A stretch of 64,000 nt of DNA from the NCBI RefSeq assembly GCF_018143015.1, contig NC_054751.1:28763438-28827437 (forward strand). The letters run 5' to 3'. The DNA comes from Lytechinus variegatus (lineage: Eukaryota > Echinodermata > Echinoidea > Temnopleuroida > Toxopneustidae). Shown here piece by piece: positions 35,901 through 44,639 of this stretch. Within the stretch, counting starts at the first letter, position 1, and each line of letters begins with the position of its first letter. The notes below the pieces were generated by a model. The model saw nothing but the letters and a program-made list of their open reading frames with translations, had not been told where the DNA came from and did not search any database. The position numbers were made by a program, and so were the translations under genes.

Positions 35901-36159
35901 ACTCCTTGTGAATCACACCCTGTTTGAATACTGGAGTATGATTCTTTGATAATGTATGAGTACCATTTCTTCAAGCTAGAACTGCTCATAAGTATTTGAT
36001 TCAAACTTAGTAGTACATGCTTGCCTTAATTCCTATTTTTTTTCTTATTTTGCTTTCTGTCAAGTGTTGACAAGGAGTCTGGTAAGATAGAGCTCTCATC
36101 CTCCAGCAAAGACACAGGACTAGAAGACCCTGTCCCAGAGGACCAAAGGAAGAAAGCAG
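14456..36159 (+). CDS. PDCD11: PDCD11 exon block 1: eight S1-like RNA-binding units
   Basis: Exons: 14456-14656, 18059-18232, 20023-20248, 21919-22050, 22573-22706, 23686-23802, 24517-24587, 25228-25350, 26109-26208, 26642-26787, 27676-27760, 29104-29290, 30177-30357, 31503-31688, 33859-33972, 36065-36159. S1 hallmarks recur: [23 protein letters not shown] (split here as DGLEV...HLSD), YGVFVEF with [61 protein letters not shown], and [18 protein letters not shown]. Each unit is split by introns at different points. Donors at 14657 (GTATCC) and 26788 (GTTTGT) are weak but give in-phase joins that match the family. Confidence 0.9.
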
Positions 36160-39100
36160 GTATGGACCTGCACCCCTGGTCCCTGTTATGCCACAGTCAC
36201 TGTCAATCGCAACACTAGTCCATATGGGACAGTGCTCTCATTCCCAATGCTAACATAGAGGGCCTCCTAACTCCCAGTCCCTAACCCAGTGCCAATCCTG
36301 AAACAGAGGGCCTCCTGACTTCCAATTTCTAACCAAGTGCCAAGGGAGTCAGGAGGCCCTCTCTGTTGGCATTGGGAAAGAGAGTGTCCATATATCAACG
36401 TCCAATCTGGACTATCGCAACACTTGCAATTGCCTATGAAGATTATTGTTGCAGTCTCATTTTATTCAAAAGATTGACACAAAGCTTAGCAATGAGTTAA
36501 ATGTAGATTGACTTTTCTTTAAAGGGCATATAGTTGTTGTTTTAGTTTGTAATACTCATATCATTCAGCAGTGAATATTTGTGCCATTCAGTAATGAATA
36601 TTTGGACCAGTAGCCTTAATAGTCTCATCTCAAGTCTTCAGCTTCTTAATACATTCATTTATACAATTATATTACATGTATCAAGGATTTAAAAAAATGT
36701 TCATTTTATTTGATATTGTTGAATGACAGTATTGAGTTTCTTCATGGGTTTCTAAATGAAGTGATATTGTAACAGTTTTAAGGTTTATATCCTGGAAGGG
36801 CAAAATAGAAATTGCTGTCTTTACTTTACTTCATATTCCATTGTGATTTTCATTTACTTCAGTACCCCTGGGGTATTTGCTCTAAGTATATGCCTTTTCT
36901 ATTGCAAGATGGTTTAATGGGTTTTATCTTTCTTATACAGAAAAGAGGAAAAAGGATGGCAAAAAGAAAGGTCAAAGGTCAAAGGAAGATGGAAATGATA
37001 GCGGACTTGGAGAGGCAGATCCTTTCAGTGATGCAGAAGCTGAGGTAAATGTCAATAATGACATCTGGGCTTTGATATAGTAGTAGTAGTCGTATGCACG
37101 GTACTTTTAGTAGTACTGGGCATTGTTTGATTGTGGTAATAGTCCTATACACAGTAGTAGTGGTAGTACCAATAATAAGTAACAAGCACACACTGCAAAT
37201 TAGCACCCAAGTTCTATAGCTTTGCAACCTTTATGGATCGTGCTGAGTATCATCATAGAAGTAGAAGTCTTTATCTAATACATGTAACTAATAAACTAAA
37301 AAATTGGTTGATGATTGTATATAGGAATGACAGTCATCTGATAAAAGTTCATGGAACTTTAAGTTGTGATAATTTCAGATCAGGCTCTAGTAGAAGTCTT
37401 TATTCAGTAACTAATAAACTGACAAATTTGGTTCAGGTTCGTATATCGGAATGACAGTTATCTGATGAAAGTTCTTGGAAGTTAAAAGTGTGATACAAGT
37501 AATGTATGATCAGGCTTTGGTAGACTAATTCATTTTTAAAAAATTTTATTAGAATGAAAGATGTTTGAAAAATGAAATGATCTTTGTAAGTATGATTTTT
37601 AGTGAAACTTAAATCTTCATGAAACAACCCCAGAACTAGGTTTAATTTTTCATTGATCTGTCATACAGATCGTGACAGTCTCTAAGAAGTCAGACACGGA
37701 CACTCCGAGACTGCAAATATCATCAGGGTTCAGCTGGGACAATACCACTTCAAAACCAACAAAAACAACAACACCAAAGAAGTCAAGAGGAAGCAATGAC
37801 AGTGATGATGATGATGATGACAGCGATGACGAAGAGGATGAGGAGGAGGTAGAGAAAGAAGATGAGGTAAAATATTCTTAAAACTTATTTTTACCATTCT
37901 CTATATTTGATCTACTTCCTATCCATTTTACAAGTTGCAAAAAGAAGTACATATTGTAGGGTTAAAGATGCAGTAAACACTGGGTTAATGAGATAGTCTG
38001 TAAAACCAGGCTTAATTGTCAGTATATCATCAAGGATCTAGATCTGAAACAGTTACATAAAGTGAACTTTGTGAAATCTTGAAATCTACGCTGAAAAATG
38101 TTCACACTGAAGATCACCAACACAGATAAGTGGGACAGTGTATTATTATTGCTTTGAATGTCGGCCCGACGCTTGACCCGAATCATGTGCTTATTTGCTA
38201 ATTTCTCGGCAATTACACAATTTCTTCCAGAATCCTTTGGCACATATTTTTTATTTATATAAACAGACACTTTGGTGGTCATTTCATTGGAATCTGTACG
38301 AACTCATTTTGATATCGTAACCAAAACTGGCATTTACCTTTAAACCATCCAAGCATGAGATGAAAACCTGTGTTACATCTATAAAATCCTATACCCAACG
38401 ATGGCCCTGGACAAACCTCAAGGTTGGGAAGAAATTTGATGTAAACACATCAAACCCACCTTAGGTCACTGTTTAGCAAACCTAGCTCAGACCACTAAAG
38501 GTAATCTCAGGGCGGACTCTGGCCTAATCAAGACAACCTTGCTCGAGCTGTCAATGCAAACCTATGTCAAACCTATCTTTGTCAACTTGGAGCAGTTTGT
38601 CAGTAGTTATGGACGAATGCTAGTCCAAAGAACAGATTGTGAAGTGTACCTGATAAAATCAATGTCCAAAACATGACACAGATAGTCTGCACTTTTTCTA
38701 GACCACTTGCAAAACGTTAACTTCTTTAAAGTCTAAATTGGGACCTTGGCCATTAGATTAATGAGAGTGGTCAGGAATTTGAAGCACTTAGCACTTACTG
38801 TACTTAGTGACTGACCATTGAGAGAGACAGTTAACATCTTTTTTGACCTTGGGTATGCAATTTTCTAGATGTAAACAGGGATTCAAATGGACCTACATGT
38901 ATAGATTCAGCGTAAGGTTGTCCAACTTCCCTTGTGGAAATGGTTTTTAGTCGTGGAGTTTTGTGGCCCAGTGGATTAGTCTCTGGACTTTGAAACAGAG
39001 GGTCGTAGGTTCAAATTCCAGCCATGGCGTAGTTTCCTTCAAAAAATCAATCCACATTGTGCTGCACTCAACCCAGGTGAGGTATGGGTACTTGGCAGGA

Positions 39101-42100
39101 ATTAATTCCTTGAAATGCCAAGTGCATAAAAGCTGCTTGAGCTACAGCCAGGGTAATAATATCCAAGTCCTTTGGAAGCGCATAGAGATGTAATTCATAA
39201 TGTGTTATGCGCTAGACAAGAACTGACTATTATTTATTATTATAATTAGTCCTGCCTCATAGGAAAAATAGTATAAAAGGGGTTCAATGGCAGTTATCCC
39301 ATAAGTTACCAAGGAGATTTAGCTATGATTCAAAGGTGATGGACAATCTGAGAATTAGACCATCTGCTTGTAGAACAAGTGAAGATAGATCTTTGTTGGA
39401 GATTGATCTTCTGCTACTTCTGGAAGAACTTGTTATGAAAGAAGCATAGGTCTTGATATTCTGCAGGCACAGACCCTAATTAAAAATTTGATAAAAAACA
39501 TGGATCTTAACCCACAAAACATATAAAACTTGCTTGCCTGAGCAAAGGCCCTCTGTGCACAAGTAATTGTAGTCTGCACTTTCAGACCACTTAATTTGTG
39601 TGAAAGGTTTTTCAAAGCAGACAAGCCCTGGACTATTGCAATGGAATGTGCTGAAACTCGAGCAAAGTCCACTTGTCAATATTACAAGAAATGTTCCAGT
39701 TAGTTTAATACATACACAATTCAATATGTGCTGTGTGAATTGTCTGAAATGAAAGGATTATGTAAAATAAGAACATTTGATAATTGTTATTTTTGTAGCC
39801 GCCAGCGAAAAAGAGCAGAAAGGATTTGGAAGAGGAGGCTATGGCCCAAGAAGATGTCTTGTATAAGGTAAGAACAACTACAAAACAAACTCCTCACCCT
39901 TTATCACCTATCATCATTTTCATTATACCCCCCGCCTTCCACAATAAAACAAATATAGTTTGCACAAAAATACTTGTCACTATTTCATGATGCACATTAT
40001 TTTGTATTCTTTTTATTTCACCATGTAATCGAGTGATTTCAGAAATAGCAGAAGGTTTTGTTTTACTTTATTTTTCACAATCTGGTAGACTCTCTTCAAT
40101 CTCATCAAGAGGTATGTTCCAAGTGGATGAGTTGGGAATCCATATACACATTAAAATTTCAGAGCAAGAGGCGTTCATAATTTCTCAATTGCATTGCTCG
40201 ATAATGCAGTTACAAACTTATATTATGAAACCATTTTAGATGATTGACAATAAAAGGTGGTTCTCAGTTTGTATCGATTGATCTAACCAAATTGCTTGTT
40301 CAAACAAATGACAGCATACTACGCAGTCATAAAAGGAGGGTTGGGTAGTCCTTAAGAAATGATCATATTTGTTAATTGTGTCACTCTCTTCACTTTCTCC
40401 AGACTGAGCAAGCCTTGATGGATGCCAGCAGGCCACCGGAAACTCCGGAAGATTTTGATCGTCTCGTTGCAAGCTCCCCGAACAGCTCCCTCGCTTGGAT
40501 CCGTTACATGGCCTTTTACCTCAACTCAGTGGACATAGAGAAGGCCAGGGCTATTGCAGAGCGTGCTCTGAAAACCATCAATTTCAGGTAGGAGAGGAAG
40601 GGGAGTGGGAAACAAGTATTGGCATGTGAAACCCTACCCTTAACAAGTATTGGAAACAAAACGATCTTCTTGCCAAGTATTCCCTGAATTGACCCCCTAA
40701 ACAAGTATGGCAACATTTTTATTGTAATGTCACAGACGTCGTTGATCGTCAGGTTTTACCTTTACCAACATCATTGGGTTTAGCATGGCCCCACCTCCCA
40801 CATCTCGTGCAAATCGTACTCTAAACATGTAGTGTTGACTCTTGGGTCAGAATTAAGTACATCCTTTATAAAACATTTTAGTCTTAATTTTTACACCCTC
40901 AAAAATTTGACCCTAAACACTTAGCTTTCCTAGAGAAAATAGATACCCTTTTTTCATTATTTTAGTGTTTTTGACACCCTTATTATGTTACGTAAAAGAC
41001 ATAATTTTTACATGTTTTTTTGGTCGCGGATGGTATCCACTGGTCAATGTAAGTGGCCCCCCTGGGGAGTTAGACTTTAGAATATGGGCCATTGCATTTA
41101 CTGGTGTCTCATGAAGTAATATATGATGATGTGAACTTTATTATTCTTTAATTTTACTCACACAGAGAAGAGCAGGAGAAACTGAACGTATGGGTGGCAT
41201 ATCTTAACCTGGAGAACTTGTACGGGACGGAAGAGGAAGTGGTTGCCGTCTTCCAGAGGGCGCTCCAGCAGTGTGAACCGATCAAAGTCTTCCAACAGCT
41301 CGTCAGTATCTACGTCAGAACGGACAAGACTGGGGTAAGTGGTAACGATGTTCCCCTTTTATAACAGCATTAGCACAAAGAGACAGGCTCCTTCCCTCAG
41401 AAAGTTGCATTTGAATGATTTCTGGAGAATATAGGTCATGAGTTGTTTCCTAATGATTTAAGAGTTGCACTTCAATTTCCAGTAGTTTTCGGTTATGAGG
41501 GTATCGTCGCATTGTTAAATTTATGCTAAGGGTGTGCACACTACTGCAAATTAATTGATGAGATTGCACAAGAAAGATGTATTTGAAAGTATATGCTGGT
41601 AATCAACCCTGTTACTTTTGAACTTGATGTCCCCTTAACAAGTCACTCCTATGCACAGGGGCGGATGCAAGATTTTCAAAAAAATGGGGGGGGGGGGACA
41701 CATTGGCCCAAGGAAAATTTGACAAGCAAAAAAAAGGTCTTCAATTGTGTATTATGACTGACATATCACCATTCAAAATATATGCTGTGACTATCAAAAG
41801 GGAATGTGGGACACACTTGTGTTAGAGAACAGCATATTTACATTAACAATTTTGGCTGTCAAAAGGGGGGTGGGCACATGCTGGTTGTACCCCCCCCCTG
41901 GGTCTGCCACTGCCTATGCATATAACCTTTGATTGTCTTAAATGCTTTCTTGTTCACTGCAGCCGGCTGAGCAGCTGTATGAGACGATGGTGAAGAGGTT
42001 CAAGTTTGAGCCTGAAGTATGGACTGGGTTTGGAACCTTCCTGATGAAGAATGGGAAGCACGATCAGGCTAGACGACTCATGCAGAGAAGCTTCAAGAGT

Positions 42101-44618
42101 CTGGTACAGAAAGAACGTAAGTTTGGAGGAGGGAGAGGAGGAGGATGATGATTTTGAGGGGGAGGGGAATAAAAATATAGGGGGGGGGGGAGATAGAAGA
42201 AGATGAAGAAGAAGGAAAATAAATAGAAAATGAGGTAGGGAGGATAACAAAAATGATTAGGAAGAGGAGAAGAAAGTAGAGAGGAGGAGTAGATGAAAAA
42301 GAAAAATAAGAAGGGGAAGGAGGAGAAAGAAAGGAAGAGAAGGAGGAAGGGGAAGAAGAGGAGGAGGAAAAGAAGGACAAGGAAGAGAAGAATGAAAATG
42401 AAAGAGCATGATCATGCTAGACAACTCAGGCAGACAAGCTTCAACGGTCTGTTATAGAAAGAATGTAAGTTGAGAGGAGAGAGAAGGGGAAGGGGAGAAA
42501 AATGTAGAGAAGAAGGGTGGATAAAGTTAAAATTGAATAAACAAGATTAGAAAGGAAAAAGAGAGACAAGGGGAAAAGGTAGGACTGAGGAAGATGTTTT
42601 GATGGAGGAGACAGGGAAAAGAAAAAGGAGGAGCAAGAAAAGAAGTAAAAAGAATGAATATGAAGGTGAGGTGAAAGGCAAAAGCTTAGGAGGGGAGGAA
42701 GAGTAGAAAAGGAGGTTGCATGGATGGAGATGGAGAAAAAGAGGAAAGAGGAGGAGGGAGTAATAACAAGGAGTAGAAAGGAGAATGTAAATCATGATCA
42801 GGCTAGACGACATGTATGTCCGCTGTATAAATCTTAAACTGTTATCATTAATACTATATTATTTGACATAGACTAGTGCAAACTTAATTACATGCCAACC
42901 TTTGCATTTGACAGATGTTGGTGTGATCGTGAAGTTTGCCCAGCTGGAGTACCGCCATGCTGAACCAGAGAGAGGAAAGACAATGTTTGAAAACATTCTT
43001 AGTAACTACCCAAAGAGAACAGACATCTGGTCAATCTATCTTGATCTTACAATTAAACACGGAGATACTGATGCATCCAGGTATGAAGATGATGATTGTG
43101 ATGATGATGGTAATGATGATGATGACGAGACCACGGGCACTCCACATGTGTTTGCAGTGCGCATGTTGAATGTATATGACTAAAGGCACTTTTACTCAAA
43201 TTGTTAAATGTAAAATGACAATGATCTAATTTGTAAACAAATTTTCGGCATTACTCCTATATGTTTAAGATTGCATGCTCGATCTGTAATGAAAAATGGT
43301 AATGATGATGATGATGATGTTTACAAAACAACAATGATCTGTATTTAAGGTGTCGAATAAAACAAATGATGAATGTTCTTTTCATTCCCGCAATGGACAG
43401 AATACTTCACGCAGTGGAAGATGAAATGAAACGAATGATCCATTCAACAAGGCATAGTCTCGTTGAATGGATCATTTCATCTTTCACCTCATGAAATTGT
43501 CTATCCATTGCAATCATACACATTCATTATTTGTATATTTTGTCACGTCCTAACCCCAGCTCTGAATCTCAAAAGATCAATCCACCCTCCCATTCCAATG
43601 GGAAAGAAACACCATTATGGAGCCATGTTTTTTCACTCTTCAGCCTACTATCCTATGAAATCTTTCAGCACGGACAAACTGACAAGTTGTAATTATGCGA
43701 TAGTTACCATGGTAAAAGTCAGACACCAGTGGTTCTCGCCCAATCATAACCAAGAAAAGTTGTGCGATCCGACAACCTGTCAGAAGACAAATGTTGATGA
43801 AATTCTCTCCTTTTATTTCCTATTCTTTTTTAGAAATATGATTTTGGTAAGCAGTAACGAGGATTAAATTTTCAATGGTCCTCAGACAGATATTTCTTAA
43901 TAGCTTTTCATGTTTTTTTTAATTTATATATTTTTTTTGTAATTATTCTATGTTTTCCAGTACTGGTAACTCATTGTCTATAATTTGATACTTCATTGTA
44001 TTGTGTATAAGAGAACTTATTTTACAGGGCCATTTGGCCTTATTTCAGTTTCCCTTTCTTCATTTTCAACCACTTAATTTTGTATGTGTTACCCTTTGTT
44101 TTTTAATTAAAGGCTTGTAATGACATTAATTTCTTTAAATCTATTTTATTTATATCAATTTGTATATAATTGCATTCATTATATTGTATTGTAATTACCT
44201 GTTTTTTATCTGAATTTGAAATGAATAAACAAACAAAAAATAATTCCTATCAGGGAAGCGTTTCATCAATATTTTCATCCGACAAGTTGTCAGATCTGAC
44301 ATCTTTCCATGATTTTGATTGGCTTAGAGGCACTGTTCCTATGGTAACTGTCAGATAAAATGGGACTTGTCGGATAAAACGTTCGACAAGTCCTTTCATG
44401 AAACGCCCCCTGATCTATTATTTTAACTGATTCTTTTTTTTAGACACCTCTTTGAGAGGGTGATCCACCTGAAACTTTCCGCCAAGAAGGTCAAGTTCTT
44501 CTTCAAACGGTACCTAGACTTTGAGAAGAAGTATGGAGACGAGTCGACCATTAACGCAGTCAAGCAGAAGGCTGTCGAGTACGTGGAATCCAGGACCGCT
44601 GTTGGAGGGGATGTGTAG
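14456..44618 (+). CDS. PDCD11: RRP5 homologue (PDCD11), C-terminal two-thirds, 24 exons
   Basis: Twenty-four exons with GT-AG borders and compatible phases join into 1,163 codons ending at TAG 44616-44618. Known PDCD11/RRP5 proteins are about 1,700-1,900 residues, so about 650-700 N-terminal residues are absent. RRP5 is a nucleolar factor needed for processing pre-rRNA toward both 18S and 5.8S/25-28S rRNA; its S1 repeats bind RNA and its HAT repeats bind assembly factors. Eight S1-like units are followed by an acidic Lys/Asp/Glu linker holding the conserved [11 protein letters not shown], then the HAT region ([60 protein letters not shown]). No frameshift or internal stop was found, so the gene looks functional. 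Introns are packed with MITEs and SINEs. Upstream exons must lie beyond base 1 or were missed. Confidence 0.93.
14752..15030 (+). mobile_element. tRNA-derived SINE
   Basis: The head looks like a tRNA, with box A TGGCTCAATGGATAAG and a perfect box B GGTTCGAATCC. The body follows (GGCAAGGCATTTATCTACA, AAATGGGTACCCAGTAGG, AGCGCTATATAAATGTTGCA) and the tail is (ATT)n. Related copies are at 20785-21365 and, reversed, at 54977-55205. A 3' fragment is at ~18890-18998. Confidence 0.85.
16432..16571. mobile_element. Palindromic MITE
   Basis: Two imperfect inverted arms (TTTCGAAAGAATATTGGAAG ... CCACTATTCTTTCTGAAA) meet at a TTGGGGCTTGGCCCC centre near 16495. The whole unit can fold into one long hairpin. 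Confidence 0.6.
16573..17825. mobile_element. GGGCCC-ended MITE with a Tc1-like element nested in it
   Basis: The outer ends read GGGCCCCGTCTTACAGAC and TTTGTAAGACAGGGCC. The inner flanks 'ttacgattgatcc' recur near both ends. A related, shorter element is at 30563-30835. The element at 16758-17745 interrupts it. Confidence 0.6.
16758..17745. mobile_element. Non-autonomous Tc1/mariner-like element
   Basis: The terminal inverted repeats are about 36 bp: CAGTGCGTATCAAAAAAAAG at the left and its complement ending GATACGCACTG at the right, continuing through TTTACACTTTGAAAAA. TA dinucleotides flank both ends, as Tc1/mariner insertion produces. Inside, a further inverted phrase (GAGTGAGCAC / GTGCTCACTC) is kept. 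No transposase frame is recognisable. Confidence 0.75.
17828..17992. mobile_element. Palindromic MITE, family with CCGACAAGT arms, copy 1
   Basis: The arms are CGTTTCATCAAC...TCCGACAAGTTGTCAG and its inverse ACTTGT[TC]GGATAAAACG...CATGAAACG. A second copy with the same arms and the shared centre GATTGGCT is at 44251-44412. Confidence 0.7.
18256..18354. repeat. Small inverted repeat with CCCGGG arms
   Basis: TTTTAACCCTAATTCTCCCGGG is mirrored by CCCGGGAGATTTAGGGTTAAA, with C and G runs in the loop. It begins 23 bp past the donor of the second visible PDCD11 exon. Confidence 0.6.
19007..19877. mobile_element. MITE with TTTAAAGACCC inverted ends
   Basis: It starts TTTAAAGACCCTGACCGG and ends CCGGTCTGGGTCTTTAAA, near-perfect inverted termini about 870 bp apart. 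Inside, two related segments face each other (CCTATGGAATCGC and its complement, both next to a TGACGTCA-type site). No coding frame. Confidence 0.65.
20338..20760. mobile_element. MITE with TTTTCACACTACA inverted ends
   Basis: ATGTTTTCACACTACAGAAA at the left pairs with AATGTAGTGTGAAAAGCAT at the right. The sequence before it (20301-20336) resembles the head of the SINE that follows, suggesting insertion near another SINE fragment. Confidence 0.6.
20891..21250. mobile_element. MITE inserted in the SINE, itself interrupted
   Basis: The ends are GGTCCTGTTGCATAAAAGTT and AACTTTATGCAACAGGTCC, inverted copies of each other. The arms also share TACCATGG/CCATAATGGTAAC phrases. The hAT-like insert at 21031-21236 sits in its right arm. 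Confidence 0.75.
21031..21236. mobile_element. Small hAT-like element, innermost insertion
   Basis: The ends are CAGTAGCGTATGCAGG and CCTGTGTACGCTACTG. The 8-bp flanks ATGGTAAC and ATGATAAC differ by one base, as expected for an aged hAT target duplication. The interior holds C and G runs and a LINE-poor, non-coding sequence. Confidence 0.65.
23017..23639 (+). repeat. GTCTCACCTGC repeat, copy 2 (uninterrupted, short)
   Basis: It has the same ends as copy 1 (GTCTCACCTGC; GCAGGTGAGAC followed by GGCATTCCACTTGTT), but only two internal units. It lies in the PDCD11 intron just before the exon at 23686 and gives the empty-site sequence that defines the retrotransposon insertion in copy 1. Confidence 0.8.
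23221..23425 (+). promoter_or_regulatory. Two perfect DR1-type sites
   Basis: AGGTCAAAGGTCA occurs at 23221 and 23413, 192 bp apart, within repeat copy 2 and inside a PDCD11 intron. Function is inferred from the motif only. Confidence 0.45.
23960..24195 (+). repeat. Dispersed repeat (inverted partner at 38078-38285)
   Basis: Phrases such as ACCACCAAAGTGT, ACAAAGGATTCTGG, CAATAATAATACACTGTC and ATCTGTGTGTTGGTGATC recur as their complements, in reverse order, at 38078-38285. Both copies are in PDCD11 introns. Confidence 0.65.
24224..24405. mobile_element. Palindromic MITE with GTTTCATAAAGCTGTTCG arms
   Basis: The left arm GTTTCATAAAGCTGTTCGTA and its inverse TACGAACAGCTTTATGAAAC lie 130 bp apart, with a second matched pair inside (AACGACTGGTGATCCTT / AAGGATCACCAGTCGTT). 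Confidence 0.75.
26883..26911. repeat. (GT)n microsatellite
   Basis: A near-perfect TG run, followed by (TGTC)n and (TC)n, in a PDCD11 intron. Confidence 0.9.
28057..28469. mobile_element. hAT-like MITE with CAGGGTTCCCAGC ends
   Basis: It starts CAGGGTTCCCAGC and ends GCTGGGAACCCTG, a perfect 13-bp inverted pair of the CAGGG type seen in hAT elements. TCAGGGAA phrases repeat inside. The 8-bp flanks do not match, so the target duplication has decayed or the class is wrong. Confidence 0.6.
28760..28922. mobile_element. Palindromic MITE, CCATTCAACAAAGC family, copy 1
   Basis: ATCCATTCAACAAAGCATAG plus GCCGAG faces CTCGGC then TACGCTTTGTTGAATGGAT across a short TTTAA loop. Outer arms CAGAATACTTCAT / ATGAAGTATTCTG extend the stem. 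A second copy is at 43375-43540. Confidence 0.75.
29812..29990 (+). mobile_element. tRNA-derived SINE, second type
   Basis: The head has box A-like GATGGTCTAGTGGTTATGAC and box B-like GGGTTTGAAGCCC, then GTGCTGTACTCAACACAGGTG and GAATGGGTACC, which are shared with the SINE at 38955. It ends in a (ATT)n-type tract at 30010. Confidence 0.65.
30010..30175. repeat. (ATT/ATC)n microsatellite next to a splice acceptor
   Basis: An imperfect trinucleotide tract runs right up to TTTTTTACTACAG, the acceptor of the exon at 30177. It takes the place of the usual polypyrimidine context. Confidence 0.85.
30563..30835. mobile_element. GGGCCCTGTCTTAC MITE
   Basis: GGGCCCTGTCTTACAAAG with TTACGATTGATCCAATCAATCG at the left faces GGATTAATCACAAGACTTTGGAAGACAAGGCCC at the right (runs given in parts: GGATTAATC and AAGACAAGGCCC). 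Same family as the outer element at 16573-17825. Confidence 0.6.
31760..32079. mobile_element. 320-bp long inverted repeat
   Basis: The left end AATCGCTAGAAGGTATTCAT is mirrored by ATGAATACCCTCTAGCGATT. Nearly the whole interior pairs, including GTTCACGAGCTTTCGAGTGC with GCACTCGAAAGCTCGTGAAC. The left arm has a direct duplication of a ~50-bp segment (CGTGATCACTCTCGCAAAAA at ~31816 and, with TGTG, ~31862). The transcript could fold into a long hairpin. Confidence 0.8.
32378..32571. repeat. Tandem duplication, 97-bp unit
   Basis: Two copies (32378-32474 and 32475-32571) each start TATATTTAAAAAAAAAAGG and end AAAATCAGCACTAAC. I see one mismatch (ACACAAAA against ACTCAAAA), so the duplication is recent. 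Confidence 0.9.
33290..33796. mobile_element. MITE with TTTAAAGGGGAAGTTCACCC ends
   Basis: The terminal repeats TTTAAAGGGGAAGTTCACCC and GGGTGAACTTCCCCTTTAAA are perfect over 20 bp and continue imperfectly (GTAAAAATAGCAGAAAAAAT / ATTTTTTCTGCTATTTTTAC). It ends 62 bp before the PDCD11 exon at 33859. Confidence 0.85.
34457..35700. mobile_element. Large MITE with ~220-bp inverted arms and a nested core
   Basis: The left arm (AAGGTCAAGTCCACC, ATCAAAATCGGACG, AATGAGAGAGTTGATGATGT) is inverted at the right (ACATCATCAACTCTCTCATT, CATCCGATTTTGATG, GGTGGACTTGTCCTTT). The 34680-35440 core is unrelated to the arms and looks like a later insertion or the original interior. Confidence 0.75.
36225..36395. 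mobile_element. Palindromic MITE with AGAGGGCCTCCT arms
   Basis: AGGGCCTCCTAACTCCC and a second AGAGGGCCTCCTGACT lie left of the inverse AGTCAGGAGGCCCTCTCTG. Outer arms GGACAGTGCTCTCATTCCCAATGC and GCATTGGGAAAGAGAGTGTCC (parts: CATTCCCAATGC / GCATTGGGAA) close the stem. Confidence 0.65.
36941..39867 (+). CDS. PDCD11: PDCD11 exon block 2: charged linker
   Basis: Exons: 36941-37044, 37669-37866, 39799-39867. They encode a Lys-rich stretch ([17 protein letters not shown]), a conserved [11 protein letters not shown] motif found before the HAT region in vertebrate PDCD11, and an acidic run of Asp/Glu/Ser (residues from ~37800). The region is probably disordered and nucleolar-retentive; that is inference from composition. 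All three exons join in phase 0. Confidence 0.88.
37261..37515. repeat. Imperfect tandem duplication, ~129-bp unit
   Basis: GTAGAAGTCTTTAT, AACTAATAAACT, GGAATGACAGT and ATCTGAT each recur in order about 129 bp later. The two units differ by several substitutions and small indels. Confidence 0.7.
38078..38285 (-). repeat. Dispersed repeat, reversed copy of 23960-24195
   Basis: GATCACCAACACAGATAAG, GACAGTGTATTATTATTG and CCAGAATCCTTTGGCACATA are the complements of phrases at 23985-24180. Confidence 0.65.
38955..39235 (+). mobile_element. tRNA-derived SINE
   Basis: The head has GTGGCCCAGTGGATTAG and AGGTTCAAATTCC, close to the box A and box B consensus. The body shares GTGCTGCACTCAACCCAGGTG with the SINE at 29812 and AATTCCTTGAA with the one at 14752. 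The tail is (ATTATT)n. Confidence 0.75.
40403..44618 (+). CDS. PDCD11: PDCD11 exon block 3: HAT/TPR-like C-terminal region and stop
   Basis: Exons: 40403-40587, 41166-41334, 41963-42116, 42915-43080, 44444-44618. Half-a-TPR hallmarks are clear: W-x-x-Y-x-x-[61 protein letters not shown] (split by helix pairs), and [18 protein letters not shown]. The protein ends [14 protein letters not shown], aligning with the end of vertebrate PDCD11. Fragments of the third exon of this block and of the last exon are tandemly repeated just downstream of themselves as relics. Confidence 0.93.
41656..41912. mobile_element. Small hAT-like element with an 8-bp target duplication
   Basis: It starts CAGGGGCGGATGCAAG and ends GGTCTGCCACTG. 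CCTATGCA flanks both sides exactly (41648-41655 and 41913-41920), the 8-bp duplication typical of hAT transposition. Internal G and C runs are near each end. Confidence 0.8.
42117..42800 (+). repeat. Purine-rich tandem expansion containing copies of a PDCD11 exon end
   Basis: After the donor at 42117 comes ~280 bp of nearly pure A/G. At 42405-42470 a degenerate copy of the end of the preceding exon appears with its own GTAAGT (CATGATCATGCTAGACAACT ... CAGACAAGCTTCAA). Purine-rich sequence follows again, and a third short copy is at 42789-42812 (AATCATGATCAGGCTAGACG). The unit is about 350-390 bp. The copies have lost the reading frame and an acceptor. Confidence 0.8.
43375..43540. mobile_element. 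Palindromic MITE, CCATTCAACAAAGC family, copy 2
   Basis: It shares GGACAGAATACTTCA and ATGATCCATTCAACAAGGC with copy 1 at 28760, then the inverse GTTGAATGGATCATTTCATC. The stem centre is shorter here. Confidence 0.7.
43880..44240 (+). mobile_element. Probable 3' end of a non-LTR retrotransposon
   Basis: An AT-rich block ends in AATGAATAAACAAACAAAAA, resembling the CAAA-type tail of the retrotransposon at 9168-11195. TTTACAGGGCCATTTGGCC lies upstream. No reverse transcriptase sequence is present, so the call rests on the tail only. Confidence 0.4.
44251..44412. mobile_element. Palindromic MITE, CCGACAAGT family, copy 2
   Basis: AAGCGTTTCATCAATATTTT with CCGACAAGTTGTCAGA at the left faces ACTTGTCGGATAAAACG and CATGAAACGCC at the right. 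It ends 31 bp before the last PDCD11 exon. Confidence 0.75.
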
Positions 44619-44639
44619 GGTGCAGTAGTGTGATGTCTC

